This document shows positions 45,220 through 55,372 of a stretch of DNA of 64,000 nucleotides, piece after piece. The DNA is from Glaciimonas sp. CA11.2 (GTDB lineage Bacteria > Pseudomonadota > Gammaproteobacteria > Burkholderiales > Burkholderiaceae_D). Position 1 is the stretch's first letter. Every line of letters starts with the position of its first letter. Made by a program: the position numbers and the translations under genes. The stretch covers positions 4,278,001 through 4,342,000 of the forward strand of contig NZ_JAVIWL010000001.1 of NCBI RefSeq assembly GCF_034314045.1, in the 5' to 3' direction. The notes under the pieces are model-generated. The model saw only the letters and a program-made list of their open reading frames with translations, ran no database searches and was not told the DNA's origin.

Positions 45220-45891
45220 CTATTTTTGTTCTAACCAATGAGTCAATAGATGGTCTAGCGTCGCCCCCATCAGAAGGTAGAGTAGCAACGTCGCCACAAT
45301 GGTGAGCCCAGCCAATACCCATGGAGAAACCTGATAGAAGCATTCGAAGCGCCTTCGGCCTGATGGATCGAGGATCAGCGGATGGTTCTGCGTGGAACGA
45401 AGTGTGTCAATTTGCTTATTTAGCGCCGTTATCAAGGCGATGCGTTCTTTATCGTTGATATTCATGTAGCGTCCTTTGAACCCCAAGTTGAGGATAATGC
45501 TATAGCATTCGAGCATATCGAGATCGGGAGGCGTTTCACTCATGCGTGCCTTCAGGGATTCGACGATGCGCTCACCTGCATCACGATACTGAAATAGTGC
45601 GAAATGCAAAGGCGAGTCAAACCATTTTAATTTTGTATTTTCGGATAGATGACACGTCACCGTTTCATCAATCAACGCGCATTGTGCATAAACAGCCTCG
45701 TGCCTGATGTCGTCCGCAACCCCGCGATGCTCTAAGGCGCGATCAAATTCGGCGACCAATTTCAAACATTCCGCACCTAGAAGTTCGATAGAATCGGGCA
45801 TGGCATGCTGCGCGAGCAAAGAAACTTTCAATGTAGTTGCACGTAGCAACGCACGCATTGATAAGGTTAGATGGGACGAAACTAGTGTCAT
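45220..45891 (-). CDS. Orphan DotU/TssL-family protein (type VI secretion)
   Basis: DotU/IcmH/TssL family, about 223 residues. Cytoplasmic hook domain with AVYAQCALIDETVTCH, LFQYRDAGERIVESL and YSIILNLGFKGRYM, then the single C-terminal membrane helix WVLAGLTIVATLLLYLLMG. TssL is part of the type VI membrane complex with TssJ and TssM. No other secretion genes are in this window, so it is an orphan: relic, spare copy, or part of a scattered system. The frame is open to 45981; I take the ATG at 45891, preceded by GAAAGAG. Confidence 0.8.
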   Translation of the reverse strand: MTLVSSHLTLSMRALLRATTLKVSLLAQHAMPDSIELLGAECLKLVAEFDRALEHRGVADDIRHEAVYAQCALIDETVTCHLSENTKLKWFDSPLHFALFQYRDAGERIVESLKARMSETPPDLDMLECYSIILNLGFKGRYMNINDKERIALITALNKQIDTLRSTQNHPLILDPSGRRRFECFYQVSPWVLAGLTIVATLLLYLLMGATLDHLLTHWLEQK

Positions 45892-46472
45892 GCGCTCTTT
45901 CTTCTGGAAATGCTGAGGCGCTCGTATACTGTTCTTTTGTTGGATTGTTTTCTCTTTGCTTTCAACTAGACAGGGCTGCATTTTTTTCTAAATTTAATCA
46001 ATCAACCTTTTCCAATATCAACTGAGGATGAATTCTTTCAGTGAATTATTTTCAGTAATTCAATCCATTAACCGGCAGAACCTCGTTTGACGTTTGATTA
46101 TGGCTATTTTTTGTCTATGTAGAAGTCGGACAGGCCATAACGAAACCCACAGTAAGATCGACGACGATATTGCAAATAGTCCAAATCGCAGGCATTACCA
46201 AATCTATTACTAATTTTATACAAAAGATTAATTTTGGGTTGAAAAAAATTTGCTATTTTGCAATGGTTCACATTTGAGCATTGACGCTACGTAAGGACCA
46301 ATCACGGCCTTTTCCATCATTTTTTTGTCTGAGCGTCCATTTTTTAGTACTTTCGTCTCCTTTCGAATTTCTCTCAAAAATACGCATCGGAGTTGACAGG
46401 CTGAAATTTCAGGCATAGTCTTCGTTTATTGGTCTTACCATTGAATTGGTAAGCGGAACCTTATTTATAAAT
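45892..46472. other. Intergenic with the GntR-gene promoter and operator
   Basis: About 580 bases between divergent genes. A 62-codon minus-strand frame at 46228-46416 has no family resemblance and no clear ribosome site. The right end contains the promoter and operator listed separately. Confidence 0.45.
46393..46453 (+). promoter_or_regulatory. Promoter and FadR/GntR-type operator of the sugar-acid regulator
   Basis: TTGACA (46393-46398), a 17-base spacer containing the palindrome CTGAAATTTCAG, then TAGTCT as a weak -10. Downstream, TGGTCTTACCA (46430-46440) fits the TGGT-N3-ACCA operator of FadR-type GntR regulators, and CTTACCA (46434-46440) with TGGTAAG (46447-46453) forms a second inverted pair. 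The sites overlap the expected transcription start, suggesting autorepression. Confidence 0.6.
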
Positions 46473-47204
46473 ATGTCATTCGATCCTATTATTCAGACCT
46501 CCGTTTCCGAGCAGGTAGCGCAGCGACTTTTGCAGATGATACGTACCGGTCAGCTCAAGCCAACGCAGCAATTGCCACCAGAGCGTGAGTTGGCGACTAT
46601 GTTGGGAGTTGGTCGTCCAGCTGTGCGAGAGGCAATCCGCGGTTTGTCATTATTAGGCTTATTGCGCATTAGGCAGGGCGAAGGGACCTTCGTTGGTTCT
46701 CTGCATCCGCGTGAATTGCTTGAACCGTTAGAAATGATTATCGACCTTAACGCTGGCAGTCTCGATGCACTATTCGATTCGCGCATCATTATTGAAAGCG
46801 GCGTAGCCGCTTTGGCAGCAACGCATATTAGTGAAGAGCAATTGGCTTTCCTGGCAGCTACGGTAGAGGATGAAGTCGCCTTGTTGAGTGATGCGGCCAC
46901 TTTTGCGGCCGCCGACGTCGCATTCCATGAGGTCATTATTGAAGCCTGCAATAATCCTTTCCTGCAAAGTATTGCCGGAAGTTTGTATGTATTGGGCAAA
47001 AAAAGTCGCTCTATTACATCCCGTATTCCAGCCGTTTTGGAGCGCAGTCTTCAAGATCACCGCGATATTCTGGCAGCGCTGCAAGCGCGCGATCCAGAGC
47101 GCGCCGCACTGTCTATGCGCAATCATTTATTGCGCGTACGTGAGGGCTACCAAAATGCCACCCACAGCGCCGATGCCGCGGCATCACATCTGCCACTCAC
47201 CTAA
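46473..47204 (+). CDS. FadR-subfamily GntR regulator
   Basis: A 243-residue regulator. The N-terminal winged helix has LPPERELATMLGVGRPAVRE and LLRIRQGEGTFVGSL. The C-terminal FCD effector domain has FDSRIIIESGVAALAA, then AADVAFHEVIIEACNNPFL and a final DHRDILAALQARDP, which together contain the Asp/His metal-binding positions of FCD domains. It lies directly before the SDR-FAH-MFS operon and presumably responds to a sugar acid handled by it. ATG at 46473 is used instead of the longer TTG frame, because the operator overlaps the latter. Confidence 0.88.
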   Translation: MSFDPIIQTSVSEQVAQRLLQMIRTGQLKPTQQLPPERELATMLGVGRPAVREAIRGLSLLGLLRIRQGEGTFVGSLHPRELLEPLEMIIDLNAGSLDALFDSRIIIESGVAALAATHISEEQLAFLAATVEDEVALLSDAATFAAADVAFHEVIIEACNNPFLQSIAGSLYVLGKKSRSITSRIPAVLERSLQDHRDILAALQARDPERAALSMRNHLLRVREGYQNATHSADAAASHLPLT

Positions 47205-47260
47205 ACACTCCTTTATCGCCGCCTTCAAATCGTTAGCACGGGCTGTTGGTAACTTTATAA

Positions 47261-48097
<837 letters not shown>

Positions 48098-48175
48098 TCG
48101 TCATTCAGGTAACCGTAATAGTGGCCGGTCAAATCGATTGAGCATCCATAAACGCATTAGAAACAGGAGCATATT

Positions 48176-49036
48176 TTGAAATTATTACGTCACGGCCCCA
48201 AAGGTCAGGAAAAACCAGCAGCGATGGACACTAACGGGAAAATTCGCGATCTGTCATCGATCATTAGCGATATCAGTCCAGAAGTATTATCCCCGGCTGG
48301 CCTGAAAAAATTGCAGGCAATCGATTTGTCAACGCTGCCGGAAGTGCCTGCACCGCAGCGCTTTGGTGCGCCATTTACAGGCCTGGGTAAATTCATCTGT
48401 GTAGGACTGAATTACAGTGACCATGCGGCCGAATCTGGCTTGCCGGTACCATCTGAACCAGTATTGTTCAATAAATGGTCGAGCTGCTTTGGCGGCCCTA
48501 ACGATCCGATCGTCATGCCGAAAAATTCGGTCAAGACCGACTGGGAAGTGGAGTTGGGCGTGATTATCGGCAGCAAAGCGCGCTATGTCACGGTGGAAAA
48601 TGCACTTAGCTATGTCGCTGGATACGCGGTGATAAATGACGTATCCGAGCGTGAATACCAGATTGAGCGCAGCGGCACCTGGGATAAGGGCAAAGGCTGC
48701 GACACGTTTGGGCCGGTGGGTCCTTGGCTGGTTACCGCCGACGAAGTTGGCGATCCACAAAACCTTTCCATGTGGTTGGACGTCAATGGCACACGCTACC
48801 AGAACGGTAATACCAAAACGATGGTTTTTAATGTCGCATTCCTAGTGCATTACATCAGCCAGTTCACAACACTTTATCCTGGCGACATTATCTCAACGGG
48901 CACGCCACCAGGCGTTGGCATGGGACAGAAACCGCAGGTTTTCTTAAAAAATGGTGACGTCGTCAAACTCGGAATCGAGAAACTGGGCGAGCAACAGCAA
49001 ACTGTGCATACATGGAACGAAGCCTTGCTTGACTAA
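48176..49036 (+). CDS. FAH-family hydrolase, probable 2,4-diketo-3-deoxy-L-fuconate hydrolase
   Basis: A 286-residue fumarylacetoacetate hydrolase-family enzyme. N-terminal MKLLRHGPKGQEKPAAMD, as in the sugar-acid branch of the family. Catalytic and metal motifs: FICVGLNYSDHAAE, DWEVELGVIIG (metal-binding Glu), GYAVINDVSERE, TFGPVGPWLVT and ISTGTPPGVGMG. It should cleave a 2,4-diketo-3-deoxy sugar acid to pyruvate and a short hydroxy acid such as lactate. Such genes are often mislabelled ureidoglycolate lyase. TTG start at 48176 with CAGGAG just upstream. Same direction as the SDR, 78 bases apart. Confidence 0.82.
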   Translation: MKLLRHGPKGQEKPAAMDTNGKIRDLSSIISDISPEVLSPAGLKKLQAIDLSTLPEVPAPQRFGAPFTGLGKFICVGLNYSDHAAESGLPVPSEPVLFNKWSSCFGGPNDPIVMPKNSVKTDWEVELGVIIGSKARYVTVENALSYVAGYAVINDVSEREYQIERSGTWDKGKGCDTFGPVGPWLVTADEVGDPQNLSMWLDVNGTRYQNGNTKTMVFNVAFLVHYISQFTTLYPGDIISTGTPPGVGMGQKPQVFLKNGDVVKLGIEKLGEQQQTVHTWNEALLD

Positions 49037-49354
49037 GAAGATTGCCAACTTCAAAGAGGGGTGTGCGGCAACGTAAAGCATGGCCTGATTTGTAGCGCAC
49101 AGGTTTGTCCAAACAGGCAATTTAATCCTTCGTACATTTACGTTGGAGCGCGGTCAATTGACTCCTGCTCCGGCCTCGTTGCGTCTATTTAATCAAAAAT
49201 AGCCGCAACACTTATAAAAATAAAAGGCCAGTCAACACTGCATCGCTTTCAACAGAAGCGCAAGCGGGTTGCACGGCAGATTCCAGTTCAGCGCGAGCAT
49301 AGACGAATGCGAACTGGTCCATCAATGGATCTCGTATCCTAACAGGAGCAAAGC
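49037..49354. other. Spacer within the sugar-acid cluster
   Basis: About 320 bases between the FAH and MFS genes. No gene or clear terminator is seen; the MFS gene may have its own promoter here. AGGAG precedes its ATG. Confidence 0.4.
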
Positions 49355-50674
49355 ATGTCCGTAGCCAGTAGTTTTGTCACGTCCAGTACCACAGCATTTG
49401 AAGAGGCAGCCTATCGCAAGATAACCTGGCGCATTATTCCATTTTTGATAGTGTGTTTTATCTTCGCCTATTTTGATCGCGTCAACATCAGCTTTGCCAA
49501 GTTGCAAATGCAAAGCGATCTCGGATTAAGCGACGCCGCTTACGGTTTTGGTGCAAGTATTTTTTTTGTAGGTTATTTTATTTTTGAAATCCCCAGCAAT
49601 ATCATCATGCATCGCGTCGGCGCCAAGCTCTGGATTGCACGCATTATGATTTCTTGGGGTATCGCTTCGTCCTTACTGATGCTGGTACATAACGAGACCT
49701 GGTTCTATGTATTGCGCTTTATTATTGGCGCGACTGAAGCTGGTTTTCTTCCTGGAATTATTCTGTATTTCACGTATTGGTTTCCAGCTAAAAGACGGGC
49801 CCGTATCAACGCCATTTTCATGACATCTATCGCCGCCGCAGGCGTCATTGGTGGGCCAGTCGCGGGTTTTATCATGACTCGCTTCGCGGGTGTCTATGGC
49901 TTGGCGGGCTGGCAATGGCTGTTTCTGCTCGAAGGATTGCCAACCATCGGTCTCGGTTTTCTGGTGTTGCTCTGGTTGGACGATAACATCGGCAACGCAA
50001 AGTGGTTATCCAATGCGGAAAAGAAGGTATTACAAGACAACATTGATAATGAAAACACAGACATCGTGGTGCACAGTTTTCTTGATGCGATCCGCCAGCC
50101 AGCGACCATTTTTTTGTCTATTGTTTACCTCTTCATGCTGATGGGATTATATGGCCTCACTTTTTGGCTACCGCAATTAATCAAGAACACCGGCATCGCC
50201 AGTCCGATGACAATCGGTTTGCTAAGCACAATACCGTACGCTGCGGCTGGTGTCGTGATGGTGCTGATTGCACGTAGTTCTGACCGCCATGGTGAGCGGC
50301 GCTGGCATCTTGGTCTTTGCATATTCGCCGGTGGGATAGGTTATGTATTAAGCGGATTGTTTGGAGATAACACGGCGATTGCATTGGCGGCACTCACTTT
50401 AGCGGCGGTTGGGGTGATTGGCTGTCTACCGGTTTTTTGGACCTTGCCACCGAAATTTTTGACCGGCACCGCGGCCGCTGGCGGGATCGCTTTGATTAAC
50501 TCAATCGGCAATCTGGGCGGCATTATTAGTCCTTACATGGTGGGTAAGGTAAAAGACGTCACGGGCAGTACAGCGGGAGGGTTATACGCCATTGCGGCTG
50601 TCACCATTATTGCCGCGCTATTGGTAATGTTTGCTTTGCCACGGAGTATTTCCGGCAAAGATGGCGTCAATTGA
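49355..50674 (+). CDS. MFS transporter, anion:cation symporter (sugar-acid) family
   Basis: A 439-residue, 12-helix major facilitator of the ACS group (GudP, ExuT and phthalate-type transporters). Helix 1 has ICFIFAYFDRVNISFAKLQM (the DRVNxSFA pattern), followed by YGFGASIFFVGYFIFEIPSN and GATEAGFLPGIILYFTYWFP. It should import the sugar or sugar acid degraded by the SDR and FAH enzymes. Third structural gene of the GntR-linked cluster. Confidence 0.87.
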   Translation: MSVASSFVTSSTTAFEEAAYRKITWRIIPFLIVCFIFAYFDRVNISFAKLQMQSDLGLSDAAYGFGASIFFVGYFIFEIPSNIIMHRVGAKLWIARIMISWGIASSLLMLVHNETWFYVLRFIIGATEAGFLPGIILYFTYWFPAKRRARINAIFMTSIAAAGVIGGPVAGFIMTRFAGVYGLAGWQWLFLLEGLPTIGLGFLVLLWLDDNIGNAKWLSNAEKKVLQDNIDNENTDIVVHSFLDAIRQPATIFLSIVYLFMLMGLYGLTFWLPQLIKNTGIASPMTIGLLSTIPYAAAGVVMVLIARSSDRHGERRWHLGLCIFAGGIGYVLSGLFGDNTAIALAALTLAAVGVIGCLPVFWTLPPKFLTGTAAAGGIALINSIGNLGGIISPYMVGKVKDVTGSTAGGLYAIAAVTIIAALLVMFALPRSISGKDGVN

Positions 50675-50708
50675 AGTTTGGCTCGGCTCGGCCTGTATCG
50701 GCGAGTCG

Positions 50709-51020
50709 TCATGCAATCACGACCGCCATGAATACGGTGGATAGACTTAACAAAGTCAATCCAATGATGAACGCACCGTCAGCATAGTTTTCGAGTCGGG
50801 TACTTCCGGCCGAACGCATGGCAGCATAAGAAAGCACGCCGCTGGTCAAAAATACGAGGCTGTTCACTGCAAGCAAATGGCCTAGCCAAAAAGCCAGGCC
50901 ATTAAATCGGGCAAGTTTGATAATGGAAAGGGCGGTGATGCACACACCAATCATTGTGGCCGATGATGGCAAGATGTGTTGCGACAGGTTATTTGAGTCG
51001 TTTGAGCGCATTTTTGACAC
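50709..51020 (-). CDS. Small membrane protein of unknown function
   Basis: A 103-residue protein with three hydrophobic segments (SSATMIGVCITALSIIKLA, LLAVNSLVFLTSGVLSYAA, GAFIIGLTLLSLSTVFMAVV). The first 20 residues are polar. GTG start at 51020 with AAGGAA five bases before it. It resembles small conserved membrane proteins of Burkholderiales without assigned role. Convergent with the MFS gene. Confidence 0.65.
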   Translation of the reverse strand: MSKMRSNDSNNLSQHILPSSATMIGVCITALSIIKLARFNGLAFWLGHLLAVNSLVFLTSGVLSYAAMRSAGSTRLENYADGAFIIGLTLLSLSTVFMAVVIA

Positions 51021-51141
51021 CGAAATTCCTTCATAACCACTAATTAATTGATCGTGCAGCCGGTACTATCTGTTCTGATTTAGGCATGCATTTTGCTAGA
51101 CAGTATTTTGTATTAAGGTTCGGTGAAGCGCAAAAATACGA

Positions 51142-51173
51142 ACTGACCGCTTGAAAAAAATCAAGCGGTCAGT
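51142..51173 (-). terminator. 13-bp perfect hairpin, probable degQ terminator
   Basis: ACTGACCGCTTGA (51142-51154) pairs perfectly with the right arm (51161-51173) around six A residues (T residues on the minus strand). It sits 54 bases beyond the stop of the minus-strand protease gene. There is no long T-tract, but the stem is strong. Confidence 0.6.
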
Positions 51174-51226
51174 AATGTAATGTCTCATTTACTCCCTTAT
51201 TTAAAGCATAAATAGACAGACTCAGC

Positions 51227-52726
51227 TTAACCTAACGCCAGTGGGACAAAGATTTTCTGTCCATCACGCTGCACTAACAAGGCAATATTCTTACCCGCCT
51301 TGTTCGACAGCTGCCGTAGTTGCTCTACACTATTAACCGGCGTGCCGTTAATAGACAGGATCACATCGCCAGCCTGAATACCCGCTAAAGCCGAAGGGCC
51401 GGTTACTTCCCCAACGATGAGTCCACCTGTAACACCGGCTTGTTGTCGTTCGTCCTGATTAAGTGGCCGCACAGCCAAACCAAGTCGACCTTGCGCGCCG
51501 CCAGCGTTATCATTAGACGCGAGCTTGCCCGCATCCATTTCGCCTACTTTGATGGACAGCGATTTAGCCTTACCATGGCGAACGACGTCAATATTTGCGG
51601 TACTTCCCGGCTTTGAATCAGCGACAAACTCTGGCAAATCTGCAGAGCGGTCAATTTGCTGTCCGTTAAAACGCAAAATTACGTCGCCAGTTTCCAAACC
51701 ACCTTTTTCAGCCGGACTACCTTTGTCGACCGATCCGACTAATGCGCCTTCGGCTTTAGGTAATCCAAACGAGCTTGCTAATGCCTGATTAACCTCTTGA
51801 ACGCTGACGCCGAGATGACCACGGGTTACCTTTCCGTGTTGTACAAGTTGCTGCTCAACATTCATCGCGACATTGATCGGAATGGCAAACGAAAGCCCTT
51901 GATAGCCACCCGTCTGACTATAAATCTGTGAGTTAATACCGATAACCTGGCCCTTTATATTAAACAATGGGCCGCCCGAGTTACCGGGATTAACCGCAAC
52001 GTCTGTTTGAATAAATGGAACGTAATTGTCATCCGGTAAGGATCGTGATTTTGCACTGACAATACCCGCGGTAGCGGTATTTTCAAAGCCGTAAGGGGAT
52101 CCGATGGCTAATACCGGTTCGCCTACTCTGGTTAGTGCCGGATTACCAATCTGTACGGTCGGCAGGTCTTTTGCCGCAATGCGGATCACTGCAATATCGC
52201 TCTGCTTGTCGGAGCCCAATACTTTGGCCTTGAACTCCCTGCGATCCGTTAATTTAACCGTCACCTCTTGCGCGCCATCAACCACATGCGCGTTGGTCAA
52301 AATTAAACCGTCGGAACTAATGATGAAGCCAGAACCCAGTCCCCGCATGATTTGCGGCGCATGTGGTACCTGTAATTGAGGGCCAAAGCGCTTGAAAAAC
52401 TGTGAGAGCGGATCATTGGGGTCAAGTTGTCCTGAACTGCCCTCAGTAGCTGAAACATCGCTGGCCTTGGCGCTGCCGGTAACACTAATATTCACCACCG
52501 CAGGACCAGAGCGCTCAACAATCGTTGAAAAATCGGTTGCCACCGCTATCGGACCACCAGAGCTCGGCGGCGAAGCCGCAGTGGAGGGCAGCGGCGCAGT
52601 GATAACGTTTGCCGCATTAGCATTGGTAATGCCGGTACCAATCCCGTTGGAGTGGATGTAAAAACCCGCAACGACAACCAACACAGCGCTGGCAATAGCA
52701 CTACGAGCAAATGTCTGACGATTCAT
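51227..52726 (-). CDS. HtrA/Deg periplasmic serine protease
   Basis: A 499-residue Deg protease. N-terminal membrane anchor or signal (SAIASAVLVVVAGFYI), chymotrypsin-like domain with His147 (LTNAHVVDGA), Asp177 (SDIAVIRI) and Ser250 (NPGNSGGPLF), then two PDZ domains (first about 290-385 with GSPAEKGGLETGDVILRFNG, second about 410-495 with LAGIQAGDVILSINGTPV). It degrades or refolds damaged envelope proteins. GGGAG precedes the ATG. A QseBC/PmrAB-like system lies upstream but is separated by about 280 bases. Confidence 0.93.
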   Translation of the reverse strand: MNRQTFARSAIASAVLVVVAGFYIHSNGIGTGITNANAANVITAPLPSTAASPPSSGGPIAVATDFSTIVERSGPAVVNISVTGSAKASDVSATEGSSGQLDPNDPLSQFFKRFGPQLQVPHAPQIMRGLGSGFIISSDGLILTNAHVVDGAQEVTVKLTDRREFKAKVLGSDKQSDIAVIRIAAKDLPTVQIGNPALTRVGEPVLAIGSPYGFENTATAGIVSAKSRSLPDDNYVPFIQTDVAVNPGNSGGPLFNIKGQVIGINSQIYSQTGGYQGLSFAIPINVAMNVEQQLVQHGKVTRGHLGVSVQEVNQALASSFGLPKAEGALVGSVDKGSPAEKGGLETGDVILRFNGQQIDRSADLPEFVADSKPGSTANIDVVRHGKAKSLSIKVGEMDAGKLASNDNAGGAQGRLGLAVRPLNQDERQQAGVTGGLIVGEVTGPSALAGIQAGDVILSINGTPVNSVEQLRQLSNKAGKNIALLVQRDGQKIFVPLALG

Positions 52727-53008
52727 GTGGTACTCCCTTGAAGTGGATGGGCCATGTCGTTTCGGCTTCTTTCATCACCATTTACACTGAGCACTAAATT
52801 GCACAGTGCCACGTCTAATATTTGATGACTTAAGCGGAAACGACCACCCTTGGGATACAGCATAAATTCGAAGAATTAAGCCAGACTTAAAAAGCAGTGT
52901 TAAAAAGAAAAATATGTATTTTATTTAAATACTTGTAACGACAACTTTGGTTATTTCAACGTTTGTCTTTCAAAGATTTTTGCAAAGGCTCCTTCAAAAT
53001 TTATTACC

Positions 53009-54313
53009 TCATACAGCAAACCGTACGCTCGCAGACAAGCCATTTTTGTCATTGCGAAGGCTAACTGTCGCGTGATGCGCATCAGCAATTTGCTTGACGA
53101 TTGCCAAGCCCAAGCCGCTGCCGTGAAATTGTCTCTGAGCGCTGGACGCCCGATAGAAACGATCGAATACACGAGGAAGATCCGCTTCAGGTATTCCCGG
53201 CCCGCTGTCACGCACCGTTACGATTACCTCACCAACGCCAGTGGTGATAGATACGTCGATAACGCCATGTTCCGGCGTGTGACATAACGCGTTATCGATC
53301 AGATTGTTGAAAAGTACGCGCAAGGCATCGACGTTGCCGACAATATTCGCCTGTGTCGCAGTGGTAATTCCCAGATCAATATTGCGGGCAACTGCCGAGG
53401 TAGAGAAGTCACCCACCACCGACTGCATCAATGCCGTCAGATCACTTTCGATCACCGCTTGCTGAAAAGCGCCCGGTTCCTGACGTGCCAGGGTCAGCAA
53501 CTGATTCAATAAATGCGTAGCCCGTTCCAAACCGCGTTTGAGGTCAGAAAAAGACGCTTGCCGATCATCATCGGTGGTCGCACGCTCGGCAAGTTGCACC
53601 TGTAATCGTAATGCGGTAAGTGGCGTACGCAATTCATGCGCCGCGTCAGCCACAAACGCACGTTGCGCGTTGATTGCTCCGCCCAATCGTGCCAGCAAAT
53701 CATTGAGCGCCTGCGTCAATGGTTGAATCTCTTGTGGCAAGCCACCATCCTCAATCGCCGCCAGCGAATGAAAATCTCGTGTCTGGACTTCAGCTGCGGC
53801 GCGCTTAATCGGTGCCAGACCACGCCCAATCACCAACCAGATCAATAGTCCCATCAATGGAATAAGTAGCAGCAAAGGAGACACGGTCTTGATTGCCATT
53901 TGCGCTGCGATTATCTGTCGCGCCCTCTGCGGCTGCGCCACTTGCACGACGGTATTGCCAATTTGGGCGCTATAAACACGCCAGATAGCATTATTTTGCA
54001 GAATATCGGCAAAGCCAAGTTCTGCTTGTAACGGCAATCTGGAGCGCGTATGCGAGTGATAGATGACAACGCCCGTGTTGTCCCAAATCTGAATCATGAT
54101 ATCGTCGCTCAGATCCGGCACGGTGTCATGGTCGGAGTCAATCGGCGAAAAAGCCTGGCGCGGCAACGACGCCACGATCTGCTTCATTTGATAGTCGAAT
54201 AACTCATTGGCTTCGCTACGCGCCTGGAAATACAACCCAACTCCGGCCAGCAAAATAGCTGCCGTCAATCCGACCGCTAACCATAAAAGCAGATTACTGC
54301 GAATGGACCTCAT
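53009..54313 (-). CDS. Sensor histidine kinase, QseC/PmrB-like
   Basis: A 434-residue kinase. Helix 1 (LLLWLAVGLTAAILLAGVGL), periplasmic sensor about 30-140 with acidic residues (DSDHDTVPDLSDD), helix 2 (VSPLLLLIPLMGLLIWLVIG), HAMP-like linker, phosphorylated His226 (FVADAAHELRTPLTALRLQV), and ATPase motifs NNLIDNALCHTPEHG, RDSGPGI and GSGLGLAIVKQIADAH. The start overlaps the regulator stop as ATGA (54310-54313). By family it senses cations, antimicrobial peptides or hormone-like signals; the ligand here is unknown. Confidence 0.9.
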   Translation of the reverse strand: MRSIRSNLLLWLAVGLTAAILLAGVGLYFQARSEANELFDYQMKQIVASLPRQAFSPIDSDHDTVPDLSDDIMIQIWDNTGVVIYHSHTRSRLPLQAELGFADILQNNAIWRVYSAQIGNTVVQVAQPQRARQIIAAQMAIKTVSPLLLLIPLMGLLIWLVIGRGLAPIKRAAAEVQTRDFHSLAAIEDGGLPQEIQPLTQALNDLLARLGGAINAQRAFVADAAHELRTPLTALRLQVQLAERATTDDDRQASFSDLKRGLERATHLLNQLLTLARQEPGAFQQAVIESDLTALMQSVVGDFSTSAVARNIDLGITTATQANIVGNVDALRVLFNNLIDNALCHTPEHGVIDVSITTGVGEVIVTVRDSGPGIPEADLPRVFDRFYRASSAQRQFHGSGLGLAIVKQIADAHHATVSLRNDKNGLSASVRFAV

Positions 54314-55014
54314 TTGGGCACCCCATCGGGCACCGCATCGGGTACCACTTTTGCCACCGTTTTGGCCACCATATAGCCGACGCCACGCACGTTCTTGATA
54401 AAATCACTGCCTAACTTTTTACGCAAGGCGTGGATATACACTTCTACCGCGTTGCTTTCGATGCTGTCATCCCAGCCATACAGCTTTTCCTCTAGTTGCG
54501 CGCGTGACAGCACTGCGCCGGGTCGATCCAAAAACGCCCGTAACAGTGCAAATTCACGCGCGGACAAATTGATTTCGCAACCTTCTAGTCGTACTTCATG
54601 GGTGGCCGGATTTAACGTTAATTGCCCAACCTCAATCACCGGGTCGGCACGTCCCGATTGTCTTCGTAACAAGGCGCGTATGCGTGCCGCCAGTTCTTCA
54701 AGGTCGAATGGCTTAATTAAATAATCGTCTGCACCAGCATCCAGGCCAGCAACCCGATCAGCTATCGCATCGCGGGCAGTGAGGATGAGCACGGGAATCT
54801 GGCTCCCGCGCGCGCGTAACGATTTCAGTACGTCCAGACCATTTTTTTTCGGCAAGCCAAGATCAAGGAGTAATAATTCATAGTCTTCCTGGGCGACCGC
54901 GACTTCGGCTGCTTTGCCGTCCTGCACCCAGTCCACAGCAAAACCGTCCAGCCGTAACCCCTTGCGCACGGCCTCGCCGACCATTAGATCATCTTCGACC
55001 AATAACAGACGCAT
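54310..55014 (-). CDS. OmpR-class response regulator, QseB/PmrA-like
   Basis: A 234-residue regulator. Receiver with MRLLLVEDDLMVGEAV, phosphorylated Asp51 (LLLLDLGLP) and LTARDAIADRVAGLDAGADD. DNA-binding winged helix with QLEEKLYGWDDSIESNAVEV and LGSDFIKNVRGVGYMVAK, typical of the QseB/PmrA subgroup. That subgroup binds tandem CTTAA half-sites, and exactly such a pair lies upstream at 55104-55120, supporting autoregulation. The C-terminal tail (VPDAVPDGVPK) is unusual and repetitive. Confidence 0.92.
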   Translation of the reverse strand: MRLLLVEDDLMVGEAVRKGLRLDGFAVDWVQDGKAAEVAVAQEDYELLLLDLGLPKKNGLDVLKSLRARGSQIPVLILTARDAIADRVAGLDAGADDYLIKPFDLEELAARIRALLRRQSGRADPVIEVGQLTLNPATHEVRLEGCEINLSAREFALLRAFLDRPGAVLSRAQLEEKLYGWDDSIESNAVEVYIHALRKKLGSDFIKNVRGVGYMVAKTVAKVVPDAVPDGVPK

Positions 55015-55372
55015 GGGATATATCCTTTTCTATATTAAGCGGTACTCATCAACGTAACAAGTAGACCTAAAAATCAATGTTTCCGACAGTTTAACGGCAA
55101 ATAATTAAGTCCCCCTTAAGGTATTTTTTTGCCTTAAGTGTAAAAAAATACTGCAAAGTAGCTATTTGGGGCTTTTTTGTTAAGCGCTAAAACCGAAGTG
55201 CGAGTAAACTTCGTCTATTGCGATGATATGGGATTTCACTATATGAAACGCTGCTTCCAATAAATTAAACTCCACATTAGTTTAGCGCCCTAAGGATCGG
55301 TAACAGGAAGCACCAATCCGAAAAGGCAGCACACCAATACATCAACAAACATACAACGACAAGAGGATCACC
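55015..55372. other. Divergent intergenic between the response regulator and IDH genes
   Basis: About 360 bases holding both promoters. It contains the CTTAAG/CTTAAT elements listed separately. AAGAGGATCACC precedes the GTG start of the IDH gene. Confidence 0.55.
55104..55138 (-). promoter_or_regulatory. Candidate QseB/PmrA box
   Basis: On the minus strand CTTAAG-N5-CTTAAT (55120 to 55104), two half-sites 11 bases apart, fits the known PmrA/QseB pattern. A further CTTAAG stands at 55133-55138. The pair lies 90 bases upstream of the regulator start codon. Confidence 0.6.

Noticed and set aside
46228..46416. 62-codon minus-strand frame upstream of the GntR gene
   Set aside because: No clear ribosome site or family resemblance, and it overlaps the probable GntR promoter.
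46550..46999. 149-codon open frame antisense to the GntR regulator
   Set aside because: Lies wholly inside a clear FadR-type gene; no independent evidence.
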